Assembly: GCA_034439755.1 (NCBI GenBank)
Contig: JAWXAZ010000050.1
Coordinates: forward strand, 1 to 5,455
Direction: 5' to 3'
DNA from: B1 sp034439755
GTDB taxonomy: Bacteria; Bacteroidota; Bacteroidia; UKL13-3
DNA: 5,455 nucleotides
The translations under genes and the position numbers were made by a program. How positions within the stretch are numbered: the stretch's first letter is position 1; each line of letters opens with the position of its first letter. Below, piece after piece: positions 1 through 5,455 of the stretch. The notes beneath the pieces were generated by a model. That model was not told the origin of the DNA and did no database searches. It saw nothing but the letters and a program-made list of their open reading frames with translations.

Positions 1-88
1 AAAAAGAGGGTGTTTGTGCCCCTGCAATTTTTCCGAGGAAAAAGAGCAAAAGCATGAAAACAGGAATTTTTGTAAATTGTTTTTTCAT
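1..88 (-). CDS. Secreted protein, N-terminal fragment (runs off left edge)
   Basis: Reading the minus strand from the ATG at 88 gives 29 codons open to the window edge. They encode an evident Sec signal peptide: a basic start (MKKQFTK), a hydrophobic core (VFMLLLFFLG), then KIAGAQ followed by TPSF. Cleavage is likely near AGA/Q, a junction frequent in Bacteroidota exported proteins. Bases just upstream of the ATG are A-rich with no Shine-Dalgarno sequence, and a good TAnnTTTG promoter lies about 100 bases upstream. The mature protein is outside the window, so its function is unknown. The reading frame is too short to prove coding by length; the call rests on the signal peptide and the promoter. 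Transcription would be divergent from uvrC. Confidence 0.72.
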   Translation of the reverse strand, partial: MKKQFTKIPVFMLLLFFLGKIAGAQTPSF

Positions 89-186
89 GTTTATTTATTA
101 TTAGTAGTAGTTATTAATATCATTTTTAATGGCACCTGTATAAAAGAATCCCTACAAATTAAATAGTTATTAAGTTCAAATTAAAA

Positions 187-218
187 CAAAATTAATAACT
201 TTTCCAAATGTTATACAA
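187..218 (-). promoter_or_regulatory. Candidate Bacteroidota-type promoter for the left-edge secreted protein
   Basis: On the minus strand, TAATTTTG (194 down to 187) matches the Bacteroidota -7 consensus TAnnTTTG exactly. A TTG (218 down to 216) lies 21 bases upstream, within the accepted -33 spacing. Transcription would begin near 180, leaving a leader of roughly 90 bases before the ATG at 88. In AT-rich DNA such matches occur by chance; the support is the combination of both boxes, spacing, and position ahead of a signal-peptide start. Confidence 0.45.
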
Positions 219-349
219 TTTTAATTTTATCTATTAAGATAATTGACATTCAATAAGATACAAAAAAATCAGTTTTTTTTTAATTAAGTAAAAAGCTATT
301 TTACCTTGAAAAAACGTCTTAAATCAGGCATAAAATTCAATTTACTAGC

Positions 350-371
350 CTATTTTTAATCTATTTTTAAC
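350..371. repeat. 11-bp tandem direct repeat
   Basis: CTATTTTTAAT is followed directly by CTATTTTTAAC, two copies differing only at the last base. Each contains TATTTTTA, one base short of the TAnnTTTG -7 consensus, so they might act as weak uvrC promoter elements. No convincing -33 box is seen at the right distance. No function is assigned. Confidence 0.6.
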
Positions 372-416
372 TTAAATAATACCTAAAATGTTCCTCAACA
401 AAAGGATAATTTATTT

Positions 417-424
417 TATGTTTG
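417..424 (+). promoter_or_regulatory. -7-like element overlapping the uvrC start region
   Basis: TATGTTTG fits the TAnnTTTG consensus exactly. If used, transcription would start at about 431, the base where the uvrC ATG begins, giving a leaderless or nearly leaderless mRNA. There is no TTG at the -33 distance, so this is weak and may be a chance match. Confidence 0.22.
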
Positions 425-430
425 CGCATA

Positions 431-2233
431 ATGGACAGCGAGCATATTAAAAAGATATTAAAAGGACTACCCGATTCTCCTGGTATCTATAAATATTTTG
501 ACGCGCAGCAAAACTTAATTTATATTGGTAAAGCCAAAAGTTTAAAGAAACGCGTTAGCAGTTATTTCTTTAAAAAGAACCATGAAAACAGAAAAACGGC
601 CATTTTAGTTAGCAGAATTGTTGATATTCAATACACATTGGTTGAAACAGAAATGGATGCGCTCTTATTAGAGAATGTTTTAATTAAGCAATTTCAACCT
701 CGGTATAACATCAGTTTAAAAGACGATAAAACGTATGCATCTATTTGTATTAAAAACGAGCGGTTTCCTAGGGTTGTTTCTACCAGAACAATTGTAAGAG
801 ATGGGAGTGAATTTTTTGGCCCCTATGCAAATGGGCATCTAAAATATACTTTATTAGATTTAATAAAAGCCAGTTTTCCGCTCAGAAATTGCACGTATAA
901 TTTGAGTGAGGAGAATATTCGCAATCGTAAATTTAAAGCATGCCTCGAATACGATATAGGAAATTGCAATGCCCCGTGTGTGGGAAAGGAAAGCGAAGCG
1001 GATTATTTGAAAAGCATTCAGGCAGTAAAGAAAATTTTAAAAGGCAACCTATTTGAAGTAAAACAGGAACTTAAAGGTTTAATGCATGAATCCTCCTCCA
1101 AATTGGATTTTGAGGAAGCAAACAATTATAAAAAGAAACTAGAGTTACTTGAAAACTACCAGAGTAAGTCGACCATTGTAAATGACATTAAGCACGATGT
1201 AGATGTGTTTAGCTTAGCAAGCAATGAGCGGTTTGCTTTTTGCAATTACCTTAAAGTTTCGAATGGCATTATAGTGCAAACCCAAACCTTTGAGCTTAAA
1301 AAGAAATTGGATGAAAGTGATGAAGAATTGTTGAGTTTAGCCATAGCAGAGGTGAGAGAAAAATATTTGTCGAGATCAACTGAAATCATTGTTCCAATTG
1401 CACTTGATTGGGAGGATTCGGGTTTAATAATTACGGTTCCTAAACTGGGCGATAAGAAGAAGCTCTTAGACCTTTCAATGAAGAATGCGTTATACTACAA
1501 GAGAGAAAAATTAACGCAATACGAATTGCTTAATCCTGAACTCAAAACAGACCGCATTTTAAACCTCATGAAAAGTGATTTGCGGCTTACCGAGCTTCCA
1601 AGACATATTGAGTGTTTTGACAATTCGAACTTACAAGGAACCAATCCTGTTTCGGCATGTGTGGTTTTTAAAGATGCCAAAGCAAGCAAAAAAGATTATA
1701 GGCACTTTATTCCAAAAACGGTTGTGGGTCCAGACGATTTTGCCACCATGAAAGAGGTTGTTTTTAGACGGTATAGAGGCCTTATAGAAAACAATGAACC
1801 CTTGCCAAATTTAATTATAGTAGACGGAGGAAAAGGGCAATTGAGTTCTGCCGTAGAAAGCCTCAAAGAACTTGGTATATATGGTAAAATTCCTATCATA
1901 GGTATAGCAAAAAGGCTAGAAGAATTATATTACCCAGAGGATGATTTGCCTTTATATATTGATAAGAAATCTGAAACCTTAAAAATAATTCAGCAATTGC
2001 GGGATGAGGCACATCGTTTTGGCATTACCCATCACCGCAAGCGCAGAAATAAAAACACCTTAATAACAGAGTTAGACAATATAAAAGGAATTGGACCAGA
2101 AAGCTCAAAATTGTTATTACAAGAGTTAAAAAGCATCAAAAAAATCAAAGAAACCAGTTTAGAAATTTTAACAAATATGTTGGGCGAGGCAAAAGGAAAT
2201 TTAGTTTATTTACATTTTCATCCTGCCCAATAA
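431..2233 (+). CDS. uvrC: UvrABC excinuclease subunit C (UvrC)
   Basis: UvrC makes both incisions around a DNA lesion after UvrA and UvrB have loaded, in cytoplasmic nucleotide excision repair. From the ATG the protein is 600 residues, normal for the family. Domains in order: GIY-YIG nuclease for the 3' incision (GIY 18-20, YIG 31-33, R41, E81); a cysteine cluster at C154, C171, C179 and C183, matching the family's metal or Fe-S site; the UVR segment that contacts UvrB (LDFEEA at 225-230); the RNase H-like nuclease for the 5' incision (D397 in CFDNSN, DD 435-436, D465 in VDGGKGQ, H528 in DEAHRF); and a C-terminal helix-hairpin-helix DNA-binding region (IKGIGP at 551-556). The frame is open upstream to a TTG at 422, but ATG at 431 gives the usual N-terminus ahead of LPDSPGIY. 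All key residues are present, so the enzyme should be active. It appears monocistronic, with over 550 bases before the next gene. Confidence 0.97.
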   Translation: MDSEHIKKILKGLPDSPGIYKYFDAQQNLIYIGKAKSLKKRVSSYFFKKNHENRKTAILVSRIVDIQYTLVETEMDALLLENVLIKQFQPRYNISLKDDKTYASICIKNERFPRVVSTRTIVRDGSEFFGPYANGHLKYTLLDLIKASFPLRNCTYNLSEENIRNRKFKACLEYDIGNCNAPCVGKESEADYLKSIQAVKKILKGNLFEVKQELKGLMHESSSKLDFEEANNYKKKLELLENYQSKSTIVNDIKHDVDVFSLASNERFAFCNYLKVSNGIIVQTQTFELKKKLDESDEELLSLAIAEVREKYLSRSTEIIVPIALDWEDSGLIITVPKLGDKKKLLDLSMKNALYYKREKLTQYELLNPELKTDRILNLMKSDLRLTELPRHIECFDNSNLQGTNPVSACVVFKDAKASKKDYRHFIPKTVVGPDDFATMKEVVFRRYRGLIENNEPLPNLIIVDGGKGQLSSAVESLKELGIYGKIPIIGIAKRLEELYYPEDDLPLYIDKKSETLKIIQQLRDEAHRFGITHHRKRRNKNTLITELDNIKGIGPESSKLLLQELKSIKKIKETSLEILTNMLGEAKGNLVYLHFHPAQ

Positions 2234-2296
2234 TACCGATACGCAATAAGTAATAATTCAAAAACAATTGAACTAAATATCTTGTGGCTTGGCTTT

Positions 2297-2349
2297 TAAC
2301 ATACTTAAATTAAATTGTTCTTTCAACTAATTTAACTTAAGTATGGTTA
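2297..2349. repeat. Imperfect inverted repeat downstream of uvrC
   Basis: Two arms of about 20 bases face each other across a five-base loop (CTTTC, 2320-2324). The outer nine pairs (CATACTTAA with TTAAGTATG) are perfect. One mismatch then precedes seven more pairs (TTAAATT with AATTTAA), and a one-base bulge sits near the loop. Past a further bulge the outer stem can extend by TAA with TTA. It lies 63 bases after the uvrC stop, so it could protect or terminate the transcript. It is AU-rich and not followed by a T run, so it is not a standard intrinsic terminator. Confidence 0.65.
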
Positions 2350-2544
2350 TACGATTTAGGCTTGTAAAGGAAAAATCTCTTAAAATTAGTAGCCATTTTT
2401 GGCATTTCTATGGTTCTAATTTCAAAATCTATCACACATAAATTATTGGTTCAGCCAGAATTTGAGGTATAAAATATTTAAATAAATCAATGTTTGGAGA
2501 CATGTTAACAAGCATGAAAAGCAACATAGCAGGGCAAGTAATAC

Positions 2545-2591
2545 CCTTTGTAATTATTAAATAAACCAAAGGTATTTAATAATTACAAAGG
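2545..2591. repeat. Perfect 19-bp inverted repeat with 9-base loop
   Basis: The left arm CCTTTGTAATTATTAAATA (2545-2563) is the exact reverse complement of 2573-2591. The loop, AACCAAAGG (2564-2572), carries another CAAAGG, so the left arm's CCTTTG could pair with either copy, giving two alternative folds. No T run follows. Possible roles are a transcript hairpin, a protein-binding palindrome or the scar of a small mobile element; the sequence does not decide among them. Confidence 0.8.
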
Positions 2592-2745
2592 TAAATGCCG
2601 AAATAACAAAATAATAGTAAAATGAAATATTTGTAGAAATTGGACTGTATGTTTTGCATAATCAGTATAATTAGGAGATCTAGGAGATTTAAACGGTATT
2701 ATACACAAGAATTATTTGTGATGGCTTTTTTAAGTTGTACTTGGT

Positions 2746-2753
2746 TATTTTTG
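2746..2753 (+). promoter_or_regulatory. Candidate -7 promoter element for pabB
   Basis: TATTTTTG matches TAnnTTTG exactly. A start site near 2760 would leave a leader of about 30 bases before the pabB ATG at 2790. The nearest upstream TTTG (2715-2718) is 27 bases away, longer than the usual -33 spacing, so only the -7 half is well supported. The bases before the ATG are AT-rich without a Shine-Dalgarno sequence, as usual for Bacteroidota. Confidence 0.4.
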
Positions 2754-2789
2754 CACCCAGCATTTAACCATTCGCATTATATTTAAAAT

Positions 2790-4100
2790 ATGTCGCACCA
2801 AAATACAACAAGCAATCATGCTAAAGCCATTTCAGAAGAGTTCATTAAAAAAGCTTGTACTTGGGCGCAACAATTTGATACGGTTTGCATATTAGATAAT
2901 AATAGAATTGCCAATGCCATGCAATTGCAAGAAATTGAATTTGCCTTAGCGGTTGGATGCATTGATTCTATTGTGGGTACAGGCGAAGGCGATTGGGATG
3001 AGTTTAAGTTTTTTATTGACAAACATTCGGGTAGAACACCTGTTTTTGGATACCTTACCTACGACTTAAAAAACCAATTGGAGAATTTGCAATCTAAGCA
3101 CCCAGATGGAATAGGCTTTGCGCCGCTGTTTTTCTTTGCGCCTCAACATCTAATTTTAATAGACCAACACGGACAGTTAATGGTAATGAGTGAAGAAGGG
3201 GACCGCATTATGAAAGAAATTGAAGCAATAGAACTAAAGCAATTTCGGTCTGAACCAATTGACATGAAGGCACGCGTTAGCAAGGAAAATTATCTTGAAA
3301 AAGTTGGACAAATTAAGGAGCATATTTTAGAAGGTGAGGTTTATGAATTAAACTATTGTGTTGAATTTTATGCAGAACAAACGCAAATTGATCCACTGCA
3401 AACTTACTTCTCTATTCAACAAATTTCTCCTACACCCTTTGCTTGTTTTTTTAAACACGAAAACAAATTTTTGATTTCGGCTAGTCCGGAACGTTTTATT
3501 AGAAAATCGCTCAACAAGCTGTATTCGCAGCCTATTAAAGGCACTGTAAGAAGGTCGATAGACCCTGTTGAGGACGCTGCACAAGTGGAAGAATTAAAGA
3601 ATTCTGAAAAGGAAAAAGCAGAAAATCTAATGATTGTAGACCTCGTAAGAAACGACTTAGCAAAGAGCAGTGAAGTTGGTTCAGTGGAGGTAGATGAATT
3701 GTATGGCATTTATAGTTTTAAGCAGGTACACCAAATGATTTCAACGGTTTCCTCTACTATAATTGATGGCATTCACCCAGCAGATGCCATAGAGCATGCA
3801 TTTCCTATGGGCAGTATGACAGGTGCGCCAAAGGTAATGGCCATGAAATTGATTGAAGAACTAGAGCAAAGTAAAAGGGGATTATATAGTGGCTCTGTGG
3901 GATATTTTGCGCCCAATGAAGATTTTGATTTTAATGTAGTGATACGAAGCATTCAATATAATGCCTACCAAAAATATGTTAATTTTGAGGTTGGTTCGGC
4001 CATAACTCATGATAGTAACCCAGAAAAAGAATATGAGGAATGTTTACTCAAGGCGCAGGCCATGCTGCAAGCGTTAAATGCAAATATTGGTTTTATTTAA
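2790..4100 (+). CDS. pabB: Aminodeoxychorismate synthase component I (PabB)
   Basis: The cytoplasmic enzyme converts chorismate and ammonia, normally delivered by a glutamine amidotransferase partner, to 4-amino-4-deoxychorismate, the precursor of p-aminobenzoate and folate. It is 436 residues, close to the family norm. An N-terminal domain (to about 165) includes FGYLTYDLKN; the chorismate-binding domain follows. Diagnostic motifs are GEVYELNYC from 182, SASPERF at 230-236, PIKGT at 248-252, LMIVDLVRNDL around 280-290, FPMGSMTGAPK at 338-348 and GSAITHDSNPEKE from 402. Lys250 in PIKGT is the PabB-specific lysine; TrpE enzymes have alanine there, which argues against anthranilate synthase. 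An in-frame TAA lies two codons upstream of the ATG, fixing 2790 as the earliest possible start. Neither an amidotransferase nor a lyase (pabC) domain is fused or present in the window. It is probably the first gene of the rightward three-gene set. Confidence 0.94.
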   Translation: MSHQNTTSNHAKAISEEFIKKACTWAQQFDTVCILDNNRIANAMQLQEIEFALAVGCIDSIVGTGEGDWDEFKFFIDKHSGRTPVFGYLTYDLKNQLENLQSKHPDGIGFAPLFFFAPQHLILIDQHGQLMVMSEEGDRIMKEIEAIELKQFRSEPIDMKARVSKENYLEKVGQIKEHILEGEVYELNYCVEFYAEQTQIDPLQTYFSIQQISPTPFACFFKHENKFLISASPERFIRKSLNKLYSQPIKGTVRRSIDPVEDAAQVEELKNSEKEKAENLMIVDLVRNDLAKSSEVGSVEVDELYGIYSFKQVHQMISTVSSTIIDGIHPADAIEHAFPMGSMTGAPKVMAMKLIEELEQSKRGLYSGSVGYFAPNEDFDFNVVIRSIQYNAYQKYVNFEVGSAITHDSNPEKEYEECLLKAQAMLQALNANIGFI

Positions 4101-4153
4101 TTTAATTGATATGGTGTTACCGCTCGAAAAATTTATCATTGTAGCCTAAACTC

Positions 4154-4963
4154 ATGAAAATACTATTGCTTTTGTTCATGCCTTTTTTTCAATCTGCTTC
4201 AAACGATAGCATTGGTTTATCTGTTTCTATGTTACCGAATGAGAAAGTGGTGGCAGTTTATACAGCAGATTTAAGGGCGAATAGAATGAGTTTTCAACGT
4301 AATTTTGATGGCTTAAATTATACAGCTAGCATGGGCGGAATTTACCCCTTAGCTAATATAAATATACCCAAATTTATCTCGCAATTAAGTGTGGCAGGAT
4401 CTACCTATTTAACTTTGACAAGGCAGAACAATGCTGGGTCTGTAGAGAATGTTGATTTCTTTGCCGATGTGTTTTATGATATTCAATTAACGCAAGATTG
4501 GGTAGTAAGATTGGGAACGGGACATAGCAGCCAGCATTTAAGCGATGATGCAATTATTGCGGGAGCGAGTTTTAAGAATTACGTGAAAGATTATCATCAA
4601 ATGCAATTGGTGTATAAGTTGGCCAAACACAAGTTACAAAGTTATGCAGGTGTATATTATGTGTACAATTTTAAAACCAGCAGTGATATTTCCAAAAAGT
4701 TAATGTGGCAATTTGGCTGGGAACATCAACCTTTTAAAACGGTGGCATTTTTAAGACATTTGTATTATGCAGGTGATATAAAGTTTAGGCAGGAGTTAAA
4801 TTATGCGCATACCTTAAACATACAAGTTGGGTATAAAATATCAAACGAAAAAAGCAGCATTTTTAGGCTTGCATTTGATTATTCGCAAGGCAAAGATGAG
4901 CGGGGATATTACATGCCTGCTGAGCGTAATTATGCACATATTGGCATCTATTTCGATTTTTAA
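4154..4963 (+). CDS. Exported predicted outer-membrane beta-barrel protein, DUF1207-like
   Basis: This 269-residue protein has a short Sec signal peptide (MKILLLLFMPFFQSAS), with likely cleavage near residues 15-16. The rest is rich in alternating polar and aromatic residues with repeated Tyr and Phe, and it ends in IGIYFDF; a terminal Phe is the usual outer-membrane assembly signal. At 123-132 it reads GHSSQHLSDD, fitting the H-x-S-x-H-L-x-D-D/E signature I associate with DUF1207 proteins, which have no established function. An alternative is a PagL-like lipid A deacylase, since PagL also uses a His-x-Ser pair (here H124 and S126), but the rest does not clearly fit. An in-frame TAG at 4142 makes 4154 the earliest start. 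It lies 53 bases after pabB and its stop overlaps the start of the next gene, so it is probably co-transcribed and translationally coupled. That the gene is real is near certain; the family name is moderate. Confidence 0.82.
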   Translation: MKILLLLFMPFFQSASNDSIGLSVSMLPNEKVVAVYTADLRANRMSFQRNFDGLNYTASMGGIYPLANINIPKFISQLSVAGSTYLTLTRQNNAGSVENVDFFADVFYDIQLTQDWVVRLGTGHSSQHLSDDAIIAGASFKNYVKDYHQMQLVYKLAKHKLQSYAGVYYVYNFKTSSDISKKLMWQFGWEHQPFKTVAFLRHLYYAGDIKFRQELNYAHTLNIQVGYKISNEKSSIFRLAFDYSQGKDERGYYMPAERNYAHIGIYFDF

Positions 4964-5455
4964 TGAGAGGAGTACTATTATATTTTCCGTTAACATTTTT
5001 ATGGCTGTTAACCTTATGCTTGGTTCAAACCGAAGCCAGGGAATTTGCTGTTACTAACAAGCAAAAATTTAGGGTTCAAGATAGCCAATTAAATTACCCA
5101 ATAGATTTGGCAGCAGCTAAAGAATTTGAAAGCAATAACCTGCCAAAAATAACAGCACAGGATAGCCTATTAAATGCCCAATTTTTTTTGGCAAAAACTA
5201 AAGAATTTAAACGCAATAACCTGCCAAAAATAACAGCACAAGATAGCCTATTAAACACCCAATTTTTTTTGGCAAAAACTAAAGAATTTGAAAGCAATAA
5301 CCTGCTAAAATTAACAGCAAAAGATAGCCTATTAAACGCCCAATTATTTTTGGCAAAAACTAAAGAATTTGAAAGCAATAACCTGCCAAAAATAACAGCA
5401 CAAGATAGCCTATTAAACGCCCAATTTTTTTTAGCAGAAACTAAAGAATTTGAAA
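4963..5455 (+). CDS. Secreted 27-residue tandem-repeat protein, N-terminal part (runs off right edge)
   Basis: The frame is open for 164 codons to the window end. The ATG shares its A with the preceding TAA (TAATG), typical of translational coupling. Residues 1-25 form a signal peptide (basic MRG, hydrophobic LLYFPLTFLWLLTLCLV, then QTEA), with likely cleavage after A25. From residue 40 the protein is 27-residue repeats: D40-Q66, D67-Q93, D94-K120, D121-Q147 and a partial unit from D148. Each unit has DSLLNAQFFLAKTKEF, probably an amphipathic helix, then ESNNLPKITAQ, a likely turn with Pro. The first unit is diverged in its first half. Residues 27-39 (EFAVTNKQKFRVQ) look like a degenerate half unit. 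I recognise no family; TPR and Sel1 repeats are longer and differ. A secreted or surface protein working with the upstream barrel is inference. Any C-terminal domain lies outside the window. Confidence 0.85.
   Translation, partial: MRGVLLYFPLTFLWLLTLCLVQTEAREFAVTNKQKFRVQDSQLNYPIDLAAAKEFESNNLPKITAQDSLLNAQFFLAKTKEFKRNNLPKITAQDSLLNTQFFLAKTKEFESNNLLKLTAKDSLLNAQLFLAKTKEFESNNLPKITAQDSLLNAQFFLAETKEFE
5080..5455 (+). repeat. 81-bp in-frame tandem repeat array (at least 4.6 units)
   Basis: GATAGCC recurs at 5080, 5161, 5242, 5323 and 5404, exactly 81 bases apart, so every unit keeps the reading frame. Units from 5161 on are nearly identical at DNA level. Unit one matches the others only from about 5117, which marks the edge of the recent duplications. 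Small differences are AAACGC for GAAAGC in the 5161 unit, Pro to Leu, Ile to Leu and Gln to Lys in the 5242 unit, one Phe to Leu in the 5323 unit and Lys to Glu in the last. A run of eight T occurs at 5182-5189, 5263-5270 and 5425-5432 but is broken in the 5323 unit. The array continues past the window. Confidence 0.95.

Larger units (their letters stand above)
89..430. other. Divergent intergenic region, no gene seen
   Basis: About 340 very AT-rich bases separate the minus-strand secreted protein from uvrC. Stops are frequent in all frames and I see no RNA gene. The region holds the minus-strand promoter candidate, an 11-base tandem duplication, a weak hairpin around 286-308 (AAGTAAAA against TTTTACCTT with one bulge), and a -7-like element at the uvrC start. 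Confidence 0.7.
2234..2789. other. Intergenic region between uvrC and pabB
   Basis: This 556-base AT-rich stretch has no convincing gene. It contains two long inverted repeats (2297-2349 and 2545-2591), a 9-base tandem repeat (TTAGGAGAT then CTAGGAGAT at 2671-2688), and a -7-like element at 2746-2753. Open frames of 24 to 32 codons exist at 2343-2441 (+), 2490-2564 (+) and 2576-2659 (-), but none has supporting homology that I recognise. I see no tRNA or transposase remnant. Confidence 0.7.

Noticed and set aside
28..43. Inverted repeat TTTTTCC/GGAAAAA as a terminator
   Set aside because: The loop would be only two to four bases and the site lies within the signal-peptide codons of the left-edge gene, so it is likely a by-product of Lys and Phe codons.
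1..169. Plus-strand frames open from the left edge, as a possible tail of an upstream gene
   Set aside because: Two frames run open for some tens of codons, but the encoded residues look arbitrary, while the minus strand gives a clear signal peptide in the same bases.
1495..1899. Two minus-strand frames inside uvrC
   Set aside because: They lie over the conserved nuclease domain of uvrC; shadows of strongly constrained codons.
2343..2441. 32-codon plus-strand frame starting in the first inverted repeat
   Set aside because: Its composition is unremarkable, it has no homology I recognise, and its ATG sits inside the right arm of a hairpin.
2576..2659. 27-codon hydrophobic minus-strand frame
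   Set aside because: It resembles a short membrane peptide, but no promoter is seen, it stops inside the AT-rich palindrome, and AT-rich DNA readily encodes such stretches.
2816..3709. Three minus-strand frames inside pabB
   Set aside because: Shadows of the pabB coding sequence without start context or recognisable protein features.
2790..4100. Anthranilate synthase (trpE) as the identity of the PabB gene
   Set aside because: The PIKGT motif has the lysine characteristic of aminodeoxychorismate synthase rather than the alanine of TrpE, and no trp genes are nearby.
4827..5057. 76-codon plus-strand frame across the junction of the last two genes
   Set aside because: It overlaps the end of the barrel gene and the signal peptide of the repeat gene in another frame and has no features of its own.
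5094..5378. 94-codon minus-strand frame with apparent protein repeats
   Set aside because: It is the mirror image of the 81-bp tandem repeat. A repeat with a length divisible by three stays open on the other strand automatically once one unit is open. The plus-strand frame has the signal peptide and the coupled start.
5080..5455. CRISPR-like array
   Set aside because: Units are contiguous with no unique spacers, and the 81-base period is in frame with a protein.

Overview
The window is AT-rich chromosomal DNA that I place in the Bacteroidota. The evidence is the Bacteroidota-style PabB (YELNYC in place of the proteobacterial YQVN), TAnnTTTG-like -7 promoter elements, A-rich start-codon upstream regions without clear Shine-Dalgarno sequences, and envelope proteins with short Sec signal peptides, one with the AQ junction common in this phylum. 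I cannot name a genus.

Layout, left to right. (1) At the left edge, on the minus strand, lie the first 29 codons of a secreted protein, cut by the window end. (2) A divergent AT-rich intergenic region follows (89-430), with a good minus-strand promoter and a weaker candidate for uvrC. (3) uvrC, the nucleotide excision repair endonuclease subunit, is complete and has its catalytic and metal-binding residues. (4) A gene-poor region of about 550 bases (2234-2789) contains two long AT-rich inverted repeats and a candidate -7 element just before the next gene. (5) A co-directional set of three genes follows: pabB (folate branch), an exported protein with a predicted outer-membrane beta-barrel and a DUF1207-like motif, and a secreted protein built of exact-length 27-residue (81-bp) tandem repeats that runs off the right edge. 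The last two genes overlap by one base (TAATG).

Functionally, uvrC and pabB are housekeeping genes. The accessory part is the right-hand pair, a probable outer-membrane barrel whose stop codon is shared with the start of a secreted tandem-repeat protein. The repeats are nearly identical at DNA level, in perfect register with the reading frame, and most carry a run of eight T, so the gene should vary in repeat number and possibly in frame. This pair is the part of the window most likely to be undescribed. No CRISPR array, tRNA, rRNA or recognisable transposase was seen.
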